A stretch of DNA of 64,000 bases from Streptomyces sp. F63 (GCF_018070345.1 NZ_JAGPXX010000022.1:38106-102105); one strand, 5' to 3'; numbered from the stretch's first letter, positions 33,388 through 43,248 are shown. Notes: a model not told the origin generated them from the letters alone. A program made the numbers and translations.

Positions 33388-33720
33388 ATGGAGATGCTTT
33401 CGCTGAGGGCAACGGCCGGGGAGCAGTTGGCGGCGGCGTACCGGAGGGAGGGCGGCCGCGCCGCCGTCACCGTCTTCCCCGGGCGCGGCCGCCGGCTGCG
33501 GCAGACCGTCATCGCGCTGCGCGGAGGAGCGGGGCCCACCGAGCACGACAGCCCGGGCGAGGCCACCGTGCTCGTGCTGACCGGGCGGGTCCGGGTGGGC
33601 ACCGGCCCCGGCGACGTCACGGAGGGGACCAACGGCGATCTGATCCTGCTCCCGGACACCCGCCACGAACTGGAGGTGCTGGAGGACTCGGTGGTCCTGC
33701 TCACCGTGGCCGGGAACTGA
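33388..33720 (+). CDS. Cupin-domain protein
   Basis: A 110-aa single-domain cupin (beta-barrel; EATVLVLTGRVRVGTG and DLILLPDTRHELEVLED). The His of the second motif is kept, while the first motif has GPTEHDSPGE, a partial metal set. Metal binding and function are uncertain. The start at 33388 has GGGG upstream; a second ATG two codons later is possible. Confidence 0.8.
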   Translation: MEMLSLRATAGEQLAAAYRREGGRAAVTVFPGRGRRLRQTVIALRGGAGPTEHDSPGEATVLVLTGRVRVGTGPGDVTEGTNGDLILLPDTRHELEVLEDSVVLLTVAGN

Positions 33721-33849
33721 TCCGCAGCCGGCCGCACCGCCGCCGAAGTTTCTGCTGGGGACATTGAACACACGGGCGGTCACGGTCCGTACCTCCTGCC
33801 GTCAGAGGCGCACACCCGCGCCGGACGGGAATGCGGATCGCAGGAGAAG

Positions 33850-34827
33850 ATGATGAGGAAGTGGCAGAGCGCCTCGATCGCGGTGACGGCGTCGGCGGTG
33901 ATGCTGTTGACCGCCTGCGGCCAGGAGCCGGGCGGCGCCGGTGCGAACGCGGCGCAGCCGGCGGGCCAGGCGGAGGCCGCCGTTCCGCAGGACACGGGAG
34001 GTGTTGACGGAGCAGGCGGCAGCACCGGCGCTGCGCAGAAGGCCAAGCCCGCGGGGCAGCTGACCATCGGTGACAGCGAGGAACTCGGGCCGGTCCTGAC
34101 CGACAGCGCGGGGTTCACCCTGTACCGCTTCGACAAGGACACCGCGAACCCGCCGAAGTCCAACTGCGAGGGTGACTGCGTCAAGGCGTGGCCGCCGGTC
34201 CCGGCCGCCGACGTCTCCTCGACCAGTGGTATCGACCAGGCCCTGCTGGGCGAGGTCACCCGGTCCGACGGCACCAAGCAGCTGACCGTGGACGGCTGGC
34301 CGATGTACCGCTACGCCAAGGACACCGAACCCTGGCAGACCAACGGCCAGGGAGTGGGCGGCACCTGGCACGCGGCGGCACCGGACGGCAAGAAGGCGGA
34401 GCCCGGCAGCGAGACGGGCGGCGAGCCCGCGGGCAGCGCCCCCGCCGGCGGTACCGGGGCCGGAGCGGACCTGCCCGCCATCTCGGCGGTCAAGGACGCG
34501 AAGCTCGGCGAGATCCTGCGCGACGCCGAGGGCCGCACGCTCTACCGGTTCACCAAGGACAGCGCCTGGCCGATGAAGTCCAACTGCGTCGGCAAGTGCG
34601 AGGAACTGTGGAAGCCCGCCCGACCGGTCGATCTGAAGGACGTCGAGGACGTCAACCCCAAGCTGCTGACCACCTTCAAGCGGGCGGACGGCAGCAAGCA
34701 GCTGTCCATCGACTGCTGGCCGCTGTACTGGTACACCGGTGACGAGAAGCCGGGCGACACCAACGGCCAGGGCGTCGGCGGCACCTGGTTCACCGTGGCC
34801 CCCAGCGGAAAGCTGATCAAGGACTGA
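33850..34827 (+). CDS. SCO0930-family lipoprotein with two secreted (Lipoprotein_15) repeats
   Basis: A 325-aa lipoprotein. The lipobox is LLTAC near residue 23, followed by an Ala/Gly linker. Two homologous units each contain GxxLxRFxKDxA..KSNCxGxC, W-P and TNGQGVGGTWxxxAPxGK (about 85-180 and 215-322). Each carries a Cys pair. Function is unknown; related proteins are abundant in Streptomyces cell envelopes. AGGAG precedes tandem ATGs at 33850 and 33853. Confidence 0.9.
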   Translation: MMRKWQSASIAVTASAVMLLTACGQEPGGAGANAAQPAGQAEAAVPQDTGGVDGAGGSTGAAQKAKPAGQLTIGDSEELGPVLTDSAGFTLYRFDKDTANPPKSNCEGDCVKAWPPVPAADVSSTSGIDQALLGEVTRSDGTKQLTVDGWPMYRYAKDTEPWQTNGQGVGGTWHAAAPDGKKAEPGSETGGEPAGSAPAGGTGAGADLPAISAVKDAKLGEILRDAEGRTLYRFTKDSAWPMKSNCVGKCEELWKPARPVDLKDVEDVNPKLLTTFKRADGSKQLSIDCWPLYWYTGDEKPGDTNGQGVGGTWFTVAPSGKLIKD

Positions 34828-34872
34828 CGGCCCGCGCCGGGCGAGCCACGCGCCCGGAACCCCTGCCTCTTC

Positions 34873-34901
34873 CCGCCCCGCCGGACCACCCGGCGGGGCG
34901 G
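34873..34901. terminator. 12-bp hairpin after the SCO0930-like gene
   Basis: CCGCCCCGCCGG and its complement flank a 5-nt ACCAC loop, 46 bp past the stop codon. Confidence 0.75.
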
Positions 34902-34967
34902 AAGCCGTCACGGGGCCGTCACGCTCGGGCATCTCACCGGTCGTGCATCCGGACCGGAGGTGACACA

Positions 34968-37118
34968 GTGGCCTTGGAGGTCGTACCTGCGAAGCCGGCG
35001 CACCGCCGACGGCGGTCGACCGCGTCGGGAGGCCACATGGTGGAACGAGACGCGGCCCCACGTGCGGGGCCGCCCGGCGGCGACACCCGCCTGCCCCCCG
35101 ACACCGCCAGGAACCTGGCCCTCAACCGCATCGGCCTCTTCGAATGGGACATCGAGAGCGGCCGCATGCAGATGGACCCGGTGGCCCTGGACATCTTCGA
35201 TCTCCGGCCGGAGGAGTACCCCGGCGACGCCGACTCGCTCATCAGCCGGCTCACCCAGGAGGAGTCCGACCGCATCGACGCCGTCGTGGACGAAGCCCTG
35301 GCGAGGGGCCGCGAGGCCCACGGCACCTACTTCCGCATCCGCCGGCGTGACGGCTCGCTGCGCTGGGCCCACGGCCAGGGCCACTTTCTGCCCGAGGAAA
35401 CCGGCCGGCCGCGGCGCATCGTCGGCATCGTCCGCGATGCGACCCAGGAGCTGACCAGCGCCGTTGAGCGGGGCGCCGTGGAGGTCGGGCACCGCCCGCC
35501 CGTCATCGGGATCGAGATGACCGCCGCCGCCCTCAGCCGGGCCCTGACCGTCCGGGACGTCATCGAGGTTCTGGAGAGCATCGGCGGCGGCATCGGCACC
35601 GTCCCCGAGAGACCCGTCACCCTGATGCTGGGGCTGGTGGAGGGCGGCCGGCTCCACCTGGTCACCCGGGGCCGGGTCGGCGCGGTGCCGGTGCCGGAGT
35701 ACTCGGCGCTCGACGACGAGAACCCCATGTGCGAGGTGGTGCGCACCAGGGAGCTCCGGCTGATCGGCTCCCGCCAGGAGTACGCCGAACGCTACCCGCG
35801 GCTGTGGCCGCACCTGGAGCCGCTGGAGTTCGGCTCGGCCGCCTATCTGCCGCTGGTCGCCCAGTCGCGGACGCTGGGCGCGGTCGGCATCCTCTTCAGC
35901 GAGGAGGTGCCCTTCACTCCCGAGGACCGCGGCTCCTACATCGGCTTCAGCAGCTCCCTCGCCCAGAGCCTCCAGCGGGCCATACTCTTCGACCACGAAC
36001 ACGAGATCGCCGAGGGCCTGCAGCAGACCATGCTGCCGCGCATCCCCGCAGTCCCGGGAGCCGAGGTGGCCGTGCGCTACCGCGCGGCCCGCCTCCGCCG
36101 CGAGCTGGGCGGCGACTGGTACGACCTGGTCCCGCTGCCCGGCGGGAAGGTCGGTGCGATCGTCGGGGACGTCACCGGGCACGACATCAAGGCGGCCGCC
36201 GTCATGGGCCAGCTGCGCATCGCCCTCCGGGCCTACGCGGCCGAGGGGCACTCGGCCGCCACGGTCATGGCCCGGGCCTCCGTCTTCCTCCAGGAACTGG
36301 GCGGCGACCGCTTCGCCACCTGCCTCTACGCCGAGGCCGACCCGCTCGCGGGTGAGCTGCGGATCGTCCGGGCCGGCCATCTCGACCCGCTGCTGCGGCA
36401 GGCCGACGGCACCTGCCGCCCGCTCCCGGTGGCCGGTGGCCTGCCGCTGGGGCTGTCGGCCGAGTTCGACGCGCTGGAGTATCCGGTGACGCCGGTGGAA
36501 CTCGGCGCGGACGAGACCCTGGTCCTCTACACCGACGGGCTCATCGAGCAGCCCGGCACCGACCTGGACGAGGGCCGCAGGGAGCTCATCGAGGCCGTGA
36601 CCACCGGCCCGTACGACCTCGAGGAACTCGCCGACCACTTGCCCAGCGCCCTCGGGTACCGGACCGGTGACGACGACACGGCCCTGCTGCTGATGCGCCG
36701 GGTGGGGGCCCCGGCACCCCACCTGCGGCGGCGGCTCCACCAGCACGTCGCCCCGGCGGACCCGGAATCCCTGGCCACCGCCCGGCACATGCTCCGCGAG
36801 GCGGTACGCGCCTGGGGCATCACCGACCGGGCGGACGACATCGAACTGGTCGCCGACGAGCTGATCACCAACTCCCTGCTGCACACCGACGGCGGTGCCG
36901 TGGTCACCGTCCTCATGCTGCCCGGGGCCGAGCGCCGGCTCCGGCTGGAGGTCCAGGACCGTTCCAGCGGCTGGCCCCGCCGCCGCCAGCCCGGTGACGC
37001 GGGAACCTCCGGGCGCGGGCTGCTGCTGGTCGACATGCTGACCGATGTCTGGGGCGTGGAGTCCCGCGGGCCGGGCAAGGCGGTCTGGTGTGAATTCGGC
37101 ACCACGGCGGGACACTGA
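34968..37118 (+). CDS. PAS-GAF-SpoIIE phosphatase-HATPase_c signalling protein
   Basis: A 716-aa cytoplasmic PP2C-type serine phosphatase. Domains in order are PAS (about 50-155), GAF (about 175-345), SpoIIE/PP2C (about 365-570; ELGGDWYDLVPL and GDVTGHDIKAAAVM metal motifs) and a C-terminal anti-sigma-like HATPase_c (about 585-710; LVADELITNSLLHTDGG). Such Streptomyces proteins probably dephosphorylate anti-anti-sigma factors and bind them via the kinase-like domain. GTG at 34968 has GGAGG upstream. A heptamer array begins 2 bp after the stop. Confidence 0.93.
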   Translation: MALEVVPAKPAHRRRRSTASGGHMVERDAAPRAGPPGGDTRLPPDTARNLALNRIGLFEWDIESGRMQMDPVALDIFDLRPEEYPGDADSLISRLTQEESDRIDAVVDEALARGREAHGTYFRIRRRDGSLRWAHGQGHFLPEETGRPRRIVGIVRDATQELTSAVERGAVEVGHRPPVIGIEMTAAALSRALTVRDVIEVLESIGGGIGTVPERPVTLMLGLVEGGRLHLVTRGRVGAVPVPEYSALDDENPMCEVVRTRELRLIGSRQEYAERYPRLWPHLEPLEFGSAAYLPLVAQSRTLGAVGILFSEEVPFTPEDRGSYIGFSSSLAQSLQRAILFDHEHEIAEGLQQTMLPRIPAVPGAEVAVRYRAARLRRELGGDWYDLVPLPGGKVGAIVGDVTGHDIKAAAVMGQLRIALRAYAAEGHSAATVMARASVFLQELGGDRFATCLYAEADPLAGELRIVRAGHLDPLLRQADGTCRPLPVAGGLPLGLSAEFDALEYPVTPVELGADETLVLYTDGLIEQPGTDLDEGRRELIEAVTTGPYDLEELADHLPSALGYRTGDDDTALLLMRRVGAPAPHLRRRLHQHVAPADPESLATARHMLREAVRAWGITDRADDIELVADELITNSLLHTDGGAVVTVLMLPGAERRLRLEVQDRSSGWPRRRQPGDAGTSGRGLLLVDMLTDVWGVESRGPGKAVWCEFGTTAGH

Positions 37119-37479
37119 CAGCCGGATGCCGGATGCCGGATGCCGGATGCCGGATGCCGGATGCCGGATGCCCGCGGAAGTCGGGTACCAGAGGCCGGAT
37201 GCCTGTGGAAGTCGGGTACCGGAGGCCCGGAGCGAACCGGCCCGGCCGGCCCACCGGGCCGTGCGCTCCGGACCCGCGCTCGGTCCACCGCGCTCTCCTC
37301 CACCGCGTTCCGGCTCCCGACCCCGGGGCACGGGGAGCGCCTTGCGGCGGCCGGAGTGGGACGGCCCGTTCCCCGGCGGCCGGGGCGGCCCGGACCGATG
37401 AACGGTGCGCGGGCCGCTCCGGGCACGCTGCGAACGGGAGCGGGCGCGGGCGGCTGCCCGGTCCGCCGGAACAGCGTGG
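37119..37479. repeat. Heptamer array (GCCGGAT x7) and a further direct repeat
   Basis: Seven perfect GCCGGAT units fill 37121-37169, starting directly behind the phosphatase stop codon. GGAAGTCGGGTACC then recurs at 37176-37189 and 37207-37220 (31-bp period). The remainder is GC-rich with no supported gene. Confidence 0.9.
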
Positions 37480-38811
37480 TCAGAGTTTGCGGAAGGTACG
37501 GGCGTCGTCGGTTGCCGACAGCACCATGCCGAGATCCGCCCCGGCGGACGCCGTGACGACGGCCGCCACCGCACCTTCGACGAACGGCGCGTCCGCGATC
37601 CGTACGCCCTCGGGAAGCGCGTCCGGGCCCGTGTCGGCCAGCAGCGTCTTGACGGTGAGCACCGCGCTGCCCATGTCGCAGAGCACCACGACCCCCGCAC
37701 CCTCGTCCGCCCGTGCGACCGCCCGGCGGACCAGCTCCGAGCTGGTGCCGATGCCCCCGGCCTCCGCGCCGCCCGCGGGGACGACCGGCGAGGGATCTCC
37801 GGCACCCACCAAGTCCCGGGCCAAGTCGGCGGTGGACCGGGCCACTTCACGGCTGTGCGAGACGAGCACCACCCCGACCCGGCCCGGTGCGCGGCCGGCA
37901 GCTGCCCGATCGGCTTCGGCCCCGTCCCTGTCCCCGGCCCTGTCCCTGTCCCCGGCCCTGTCTCCGGCTCCGGCCTCGGTCCCGGCCTCGGTCCCGGCCT
38001 CGGTCCCGGCCTCGGCCTCGGTCCCGGCCTCGGCCTCGGTCCCGGCTGGGCCTCCGCTTCCGGCCCGGGCTCCCGCCCCGGCTCCGGCCTGCCCGCCGGT
38101 TCCGGCACCCGTGCCCGTGGCGGTTCCGGTGGTCCCTCCCGCCTCTGGGGCGGGGCCGCCGGCCGCCTCGTGCAGGGCGGTGAACAGCAGGGCCGTGGAT
38201 GTGGCGCCCGGATCCTGGTGGCCGATGCTCCGCTCGCCGAGATAGCTGGCACGGCCACGGCGCGCCCGCATCGGGACCGTCGCCCCGGCCCCCTCCCGGG
38301 CGGCGCCGGCCGCCGCCGCCAGCGCCTCGGTCAGCGGCGCGCCCTCCCCGAGGGCCCGCTGGTACGCCTCCGCCGCCGGGGCGAGGGCGTCCACCATGGT
38401 CTTGTCCCCGGGCCCGGAGTCACCGAGCCTCCGCACCCCGGCCACGGCGGCCGCCAGGGCCTCGCCCAGGGCCTGCGGCGATACGGTCGCGTCCTCGCCG
38501 AGTGCCTTCGCGGCGCGGCGCAGCACCGTTCCGTAGAGCGGGCCGGACGCGCCGCCGACCTTGCCGATCAGATGGGTGCCGAACCCCTTGAGCAGAGCGC
38601 CCGGCGTCGCGGCCGCCGCGTACGCCTCGGAAGCGGAGGCGGAGTCGAAACCGCGCCGCATGTTGGAGCCGTGGTCGGCGTCTCCGATGGCCGAGTCGAG
38701 ATCGGTGAGATGGTCCGCCTCCCGCCGGATCGCGGCGGCGGCGAGGTCCAGCCAGCGGCGGAAGAAGGCGGTGTCGAGCACGGGGGCGGGGGAGTCCGGG
38801 GACGCGGTCAT
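37480..38811 (-). CDS. DhaL-DhaM fusion (dihydroxyacetone kinase subunits)
   Basis: A 443-aa fusion. The N-terminal DhaL domain (about 10-215) has the nucleotide/Mg2+ motif DSAIGDADHGSNM, GGASGPLYGT, and GDKTMVDAL. A Gly/Ala/Thr/Glu/Asp repeat linker (about 220-305) joins it to a DhaM-like EIIA domain (about 310-443; VVLVSHSREVA with the phospho-accepting His). Normally DhaK binds dihydroxyacetone, DhaL carries ADP and DhaM passes phosphate from HPr. DhaK is not adjacent on either side. GAGGAG precedes the ATG. Function in triose metabolism is likely but depends on a distant DhaK. Confidence 0.88.
   Translation of the reverse strand: MTASPDSPAPVLDTAFFRRWLDLAAAAIRREADHLTDLDSAIGDADHGSNMRRGFDSASASEAYAAAATPGALLKGFGTHLIGKVGGASGPLYGTVLRRAAKALGEDATVSPQALGEALAAAVAGVRRLGDSGPGDKTMVDALAPAAEAYQRALGEGAPLTEALAAAAGAAREGAGATVPMRARRGRASYLGERSIGHQDPGATSTALLFTALHEAAGGPAPEAGGTTGTATGTGAGTGGQAGAGAGARAGSGGPAGTEAEAGTEAEAGTEAGTEAGTEAGAGDRAGDRDRAGDRDGAEADRAAAGRAPGRVGVVLVSHSREVARSTADLARDLVGAGDPSPVVPAGGAEAGGIGTSSELVRRAVARADEGAGVVVLCDMGSAVLTVKTLLADTGPDALPEGVRIADAPFVEGAVAAVVTASAGADLGMVLSATDDARTFRKL
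37921..38046 (-). repeat. Short tandem repeats encoding the DhaL-DhaM linker
   Basis: Direct repeats of CGGTCCCGGCCT-type 12-mers and shorter CTGTCCCCGGCC units encode alternating Gly-Thr-Glu-Ala and Gly-Asp-Arg-Ala steps. Nucleotide-level regularity indicates slippage expansion; linker length is likely strain-variable. Confidence 0.85.
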
Positions 38812-39738
38812 GGTGGAACTCCTCGGTTCGCGGCGGCTGGTACGGGAGCCGGGAGGGGCGGCCCGTACGGAACCCGTCCAGTCTGGAGGCCGCGGCCCCG
38901 CCCGTCGACGGCGTTGATCGGGTTGTCGGTGCGCGTGTCGCGTCGTGCGCCGCCGTCGCGCGCCGCCGGGTTCGCGCCGCGCGGCCGTGGCGCACCGCGA
39001 TCCGGTGAGGGGCTTCCGCTTCCGTCACCGGACTCCGGCGCGCGCCGGTGCCTCTGGAGCCCCGGCGCCGCCGGAGCGGCGGTGCCGTCCCGGCGGGGGC
39101 GAGGGGACGGGAGGCGTGCCGGCCGGCTGGACCGACCGGGGGCACGGGCTCCGGTGGACCGTCATATCCCTCAGCAGCAGACGACGTTGTCATCAGCGCA
39201 TGGGGGACCACGGCTAGGGCTCCGTGCTCCGGCTGTTGGCGTGCTCCGGCTGTCGGCCCGGCCGCGTCGTCCGACCGCGCGTCCCCCGGGCGTAACGGCG
39301 TGCCGGGCAGGGGAACCTCCGCCCGGTCCGGACGGAGGGGCGGGGGCGGGCCCTTCCGACGGCCACCGGCTTCCGCCGGGAGCGGAGGGCCACGGACCGG
39401 CGCGTCCGCCGCTCGGACCCCGAGGCGCGCCGGGCGGCGCGGAACCGGCTCAAAGCCCGGGCGTGCTGATGGGGGCGGGCAGCCGCCGGCCGCCCGCGGC
39501 ACCGGCCGGGCGCCAACCCGGCGCGGCGGGCTCTTCCTTGACGGTCCCGGCGGTCGTGCCGCCGTCACGCCCGCCGGCGGAATCCGCGGACGCGGGTCCT
39601 CCCGCCGCGCGTACGCAGCGGGATCCGGCGGACTCAGGGCGGAGACGGCGGGACGCCACGCGCCGGGAGGGGCCGGCGCGGGCGGGACGTGACGCCTACG
39701 GCGCGGGCGGGACGGTCCGGGCGGCGCCCCGGGGGCGG
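38812..39738. other. 927-bp region without a supported gene
   Basis: All frames here read as Arg/Pro/Gly-rich antisense-like sequence without start-site support. I looked for a DhaK remnant upstream of the DhaL-DhaM gene and found none. A 13-bp direct repeat GTGCTCCGGCTGT occurs at 39224-39236 and 39241-39253. The region could be decayed sequence. Confidence 0.6.
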
Positions 39739-40173
39739 TCAGGCCCGGTGCCGCATCGGGGGAAGGCGGAGCGGACGCGAGCCGGGCCCGCCGATGTGCG
39801 AGAAGGGCTGGGTCCGCCAGTCCAGGCTCTGGGGGAGCGTCAGCAGCAGTGCCGCGTCCTGCTCATGGGCGTCCAGCGAGTCGTCGGCCGGGGACGCCTC
39901 GGCGATGTTCCGGCCGGTGCCCGGGCAGACGGTGAGACCGAAGGGGTTCCACGGGCTGGGGCAGAGCGCGTGCTCGGGCAGGACCTCCTCGTCGGCGAGG
40001 AGCGCGATGGGGCGCGCGCAGTCCGGGCAGGTCACCCGGAACATCTCGTAGGTCTCGTGGGTGCTGTCCTCGTCGCCGTCGCCGGCCGCTTCGACGTCCT
40101 GCGGCCGGAAGTCGGCGGCGACGGCGGATGTCCGGTCGCGGTCGCCGCGACCAGGGCGCTTCACGCTGCGCAT
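39739..40173 (-). CDS. Hypothetical protein with a zinc-ribbon-like cysteine set
   Basis: A 144-aa soluble protein. After a basic N-terminus, the central part contains VTCPDCARPIALL, HALCPSPWNPFG and TVCPGTGRN, giving four cysteines in a plausible zinc ribbon (about 55-95). The C-terminal half is acidic with DSLDAHEQDAALLLTLP. ATG at 40173 has GGGAGAGAAG upstream, and homologous-looking small proteins are common in Streptomyces. Function is unknown. Confidence 0.75.
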   Translation of the reverse strand: MRSVKRPGRGDRDRTSAVAADFRPQDVEAAGDGDEDSTHETYEMFRVTCPDCARPIALLADEEVLPEHALCPSPWNPFGLTVCPGTGRNIAEASPADDSLDAHEQDAALLLTLPQSLDWRTQPFSHIGGPGSRPLRLPPMRHRA

Positions 40174-40921
40174 ATGTTCTTCTCTCCCCCTCGATGGGAC
40201 GGTGAGGCGCTGTGGCCTCGACCACAGCAGACTTTTCCCGCGCCTCGGCGCGGGTAATCGCGGCACTTCCGCGGACCGGGCACCAGGGGTGTGGTCTTCA
40301 TCACACGACGTGGGTGGCAAGCCGCTGACCTGGGCTCAACGGCTGTGCCGTGCGCGGCACTTGCCGGTGCGCCGCCCGGCCCGGCGCCCGCCTCCCCGGG
40401 ACGGGGCGCCCGCCTCCCCGCCGCGGAACGGGAGCCGGGACGGCGCACCCTCCCGTGTGCCGGGGCGGCCCCGCCCTTCCGCGTGCCGGGAATCGCGGCG
40501 CGCCGCCCCGGCCCGCCGCGCCCGGCGGGCCCGGTCCTGACCTGCGCCGCCCCCCTGGATCCGCCGGGCGGCCGCGCCCGGCGTCGGCCGGCGGGCCGGC
40601 TCCCGCGGGACGTGGACAGCGGCGCGCGGCCGGACCCGGGCGTGCCGCCGCCCTCGCGGCCTCCGGCGGACCGGCCGCCCGGGCCGCCGCGGGATCGCCG
40701 TCGCGCGCGGCCGCCGGGCCGGTGGTGTGCCGCACGGCGCGAGGGGCGAGGCGCGAGGAGCGAGGGGGCGAGGGGGCGAGGGCGAAGGCGGCCGCCGCCG
40801 CGACCGGAGGGTGTGCCGGGAAGTCCGGCGGCGACGGTACGGGCTCCGGGCCGCGGACGGCGCACGCGTGCCCGAAAGGCGTGTGTCTCGCGGAGGCGGT
40901 GACGCTGTAGGTTCTACGGCT
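40174..40921. other. 748-bp region without a supported gene
   Basis: No frame on either strand has a credible start, codon pattern or family. A purine-rich run of GCGAGGGG-like units lies at 40739-40788. The right end carries the TAGGTT hexamer (40908-40913) that probably promotes the Lrp gene. Confidence 0.6.
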
Positions 40922-41362
40922 GTGGAGGAACTGGACCGGCAGATCGTGGAACTGCTCGTCAAGGACGGGCGCATGAGCTACACCGACCTGGGCAAGGCCA
41001 CCGGCCTGTCCACCTCGGCGGTGCATCAGCGTGTCCGCCGGCTGGAGCAGCGAGGGGTGATCCGCGGCTACCGGGCCGTCGTCGACCCCGAAGCCGTCGG
41101 GCTGCCGCTCACCGCGTTCATCTCCGTGAAGCCCTTCGACCCCAGCGCGCCGGACGACATCGCCGACCGGCTCGCGGGAGTGCCCGAGCTGGAGGCCTGC
41201 CACAGCGTGGCGGGGGACGAGAACTACATCCTCAAGGTCCGCGTCGCGACGCCCCTGGAGCTCGAACACCTGCTCAGCCGGATCCGTTCGCTGGCCGGGG
41301 TGTCCACCCGCACGACCGTCGTCCTCTCCACCCCGTACGAGGCGCGCCCGCCCCGCGTCTGA
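40922..41362 (+). CDS. Lrp/AsnC-family transcriptional regulator
   Basis: A 146-aa feast/famine regulator: N-terminal HTH (about 5-55; MSYTDLGKATGLSTSAVHQR) and C-terminal RAM effector domain (about 65-140; SVAGDENYILKVRV). The start is GTG at 40922. No ribosome site is present, but a TAGGTT -10 sits eight bases upstream, so the mRNA is probably leaderless. It precedes an amidohydrolase in the same direction (84-bp gap), a plausible target. Confidence 0.92.
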   Translation: MEELDRQIVELLVKDGRMSYTDLGKATGLSTSAVHQRVRRLEQRGVIRGYRAVVDPEAVGLPLTAFISVKPFDPSAPDDIADRLAGVPELEACHSVAGDENYILKVRVATPLELEHLLSRIRSLAGVSTRTTVVLSTPYEARPPRV

Positions 41363-41445
41363 CCCCGGGGCGCGTCCGGCCGCTCGGTGGGGCGACACTG
41401 GGAGCCGATTCCGCCCCGACGCGACGATCCGGTGAGGCAGCCCCA

Positions 41446-43089
41446 GTGAACGACCGCTCCCCCCTCCAGGCCGACGACGACCGCACCGTGCTGCTGCGCG
41501 GGGGGACGGTCCACAGCCCCGCCGACCCGTTCGCGACCGCGATGGTCGTCGAGCACGGCCGCGTCGCCTGGGTGGGCTCCGAGGGGGCCGCGGACGCCTT
41601 CGCCGACGGCGTCGACGAGGTCGTCCGGCTCGGCGGGGCCCTCGTCACCCCGGCCTTCACCGACGCGCACGTCCACCTCACCGCCACCGGCCTCGCCCTG
41701 ACCGGCCTCGACCTCTCCGGTGCCCGCGGCCTCACCGAGGCCCTGGACCTCGTACGCGCCCACGCCGCGGCCCGCCCCGGCGACCGGGTGCTGCTCGGCC
41801 ACGGCTGGGACACCGCCTCCTGGCCCGAGGGCCGGCCCCCGTCCCGTGCCGAACTGGACGCGGCCACCGGCGGCCGGCCGCTCTACCTCAGCCGCGTCGA
41901 CGCCCACTCTGCCGTCGTCACCAGCGCCCTGCTCGACCGCGTGCCCGGCGTCGGCGCCCTCGCCGGCTTCCGGGCCGACGGGCCGCTCACCGGGGACGCG
42001 CACCACGCCGTACGGCGCGCCGCCCTGGCGGCCGTCACCCCCGGCTCCCGCGCCGACGCCCAGCGCGCCGCCCGCGCCCATGCCGCCTCGCGGGGCATCG
42101 GCTCGCTCCACGAGTGCGCCGGGCCCGACATCTCCGGCGAGGACGACTTCACCGCGCTGCTCGCCCTCGCCGCGGCCGAGCCCGGCCCGCGCGTCGTCGG
42201 CTACTGGGCAGAACCCGTCGCGAACGCGAAGGACGCGGAGCGGATCCGGAGCCTGGGCGCCGTCGGCGCGGCCGGCGACCTCTTCGCCGACGGCTCGCTC
42301 GGCTCGCACACCGCGCACCTGCACGAGCCGTACGCCGACGCCCCGCACACCGGCGCCGCGCAGCTGGACGCCGCCGAGGTCGCCGCCCATGTCGCCGCCT
42401 GCACCGAGGCCGGACTCCAGGCCGGCTTCCACGCCATCGGCGACGCGGCGCTGAGCACCGTCGTCACGGGGGTGCGGGCCGCCGCCGCGAAGCTCGGGCC
42501 CGACCGGGTGCGGGCCGCGCGGCACCGCGTCGAGCACGCCGAGATGCTCACCCCGGAGACGGTCGCCGCCTTCGCCGAACTGGCCCTCACCGCCTCCGTG
42601 CAGCCCGCGTTCGACGCCGCCTGGGGCGGCGAGGACGGCATGTACGCGCGGCGGCTCGGTGCCGGGCGGGCCCGCACCCTCAACCCGTACGCCGCGCTGC
42701 TGCGCGCCGGTGTGCCGCTCGCGTTCGGCTCCGACAGCCCCGTCACCCCGTTCGACCCGTGGGGCACCGTGCGCGCCGCCGCCTTCCACCGCACCCCCGA
42801 GCACCGCATCACCGTCCGCGGAGCCTTCACCGCCCACACCCGGGGCGGCTGGCGTGCCGCCGGGCACGACGACGCCGGGGTCCTGGTCCCCGGCGCGCCC
42901 GCCGACTACGCGGTGTGGGAGAGCGGCGACCTCGTCGTCCAGACCCCGGACGAGCGCGTGGCGGCCTGGTCCACCGACCCCCGCTCCGGCACCCCCGGCC
43001 TGCCCGAACTCCTGCCCGGGGGACCGCTGCCGGTGTGCCTGCGGACGGTGGTCGGCGGACGCACGGTGTACACCCGCCCGAACGAGTGA
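41446..43089 (+). CDS. Amidohydrolase family protein (YtcJ/Amidohydro_3 type)
   Basis: A 547-aa metal-dependent hydrolase with a composite beta-sandwich and TIM barrel. Metal-site motifs include TDAHVHL (HxH, near residue 77), FADGSLGSHTA, GFHAIGDAA, RVEHAEM and FGSDSPVTPFDPWGTV. The substrate is an unidentified amide or imine. GTG at 41446 has GGTGAGG upstream. Its 3' neighbour is an independent ncRNA-like transcript. Confidence 0.92.
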   Translation: MNDRSPLQADDDRTVLLRGGTVHSPADPFATAMVVEHGRVAWVGSEGAADAFADGVDEVVRLGGALVTPAFTDAHVHLTATGLALTGLDLSGARGLTEALDLVRAHAAARPGDRVLLGHGWDTASWPEGRPPSRAELDAATGGRPLYLSRVDAHSAVVTSALLDRVPGVGALAGFRADGPLTGDAHHAVRRAALAAVTPGSRADAQRAARAHAASRGIGSLHECAGPDISGEDDFTALLALAAAEPGPRVVGYWAEPVANAKDAERIRSLGAVGAAGDLFADGSLGSHTAHLHEPYADAPHTGAAQLDAAEVAAHVAACTEAGLQAGFHAIGDAALSTVVTGVRAAAAKLGPDRVRAARHRVEHAEMLTPETVAAFAELALTASVQPAFDAAWGGEDGMYARRLGAGRARTLNPYAALLRAGVPLAFGSDSPVTPFDPWGTVRAAAFHRTPEHRITVRGAFTAHTRGGWRAAGHDDAGVLVPGAPADYAVWESGDLVVQTPDERVAAWSTDPRSGTPGLPELLPGGPLPVCLRTVVGGRTVYTRPNE

Positions 43090-43211
43090 TGTGCCGGAGT
43101 GCCGTCCGGGTGCCGTCCGGCGGGGCCGGCCGGACCCGTGTTTCCGCCGCTACCTGCGGATCTTCCCCACTGACCTGCTGGGTTGCCACAACGACGCAGG
43201 TCAGAGGAGTG

Positions 43212-43242
43212 TTGACAGAAAGCGGTCGGCGGCCGGTAGGTT
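43212..43242 (+). promoter_or_regulatory. Strong vegetative promoter of the candidate ncRNA
   Basis: A perfect -35 TTGACA (43212-43217) and -10 TAGGTT (43237-43242) are separated by 19 bp (18 if the -10 is read one base earlier). No coding start follows. Transcription should begin near 43249. Confidence 0.7.
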
Positions 43243-43248
43243 CGGCCG

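Noticed and set aside
37119..37220. A CRISPR-like array
   Set aside because: Units are 7 bp without spacers; a simple tandem repeat.
38812..39738. A decayed dhaK upstream of the DhaL-DhaM gene
   Set aside because: No DhaK-like motif is recognisable in any frame of either strand.
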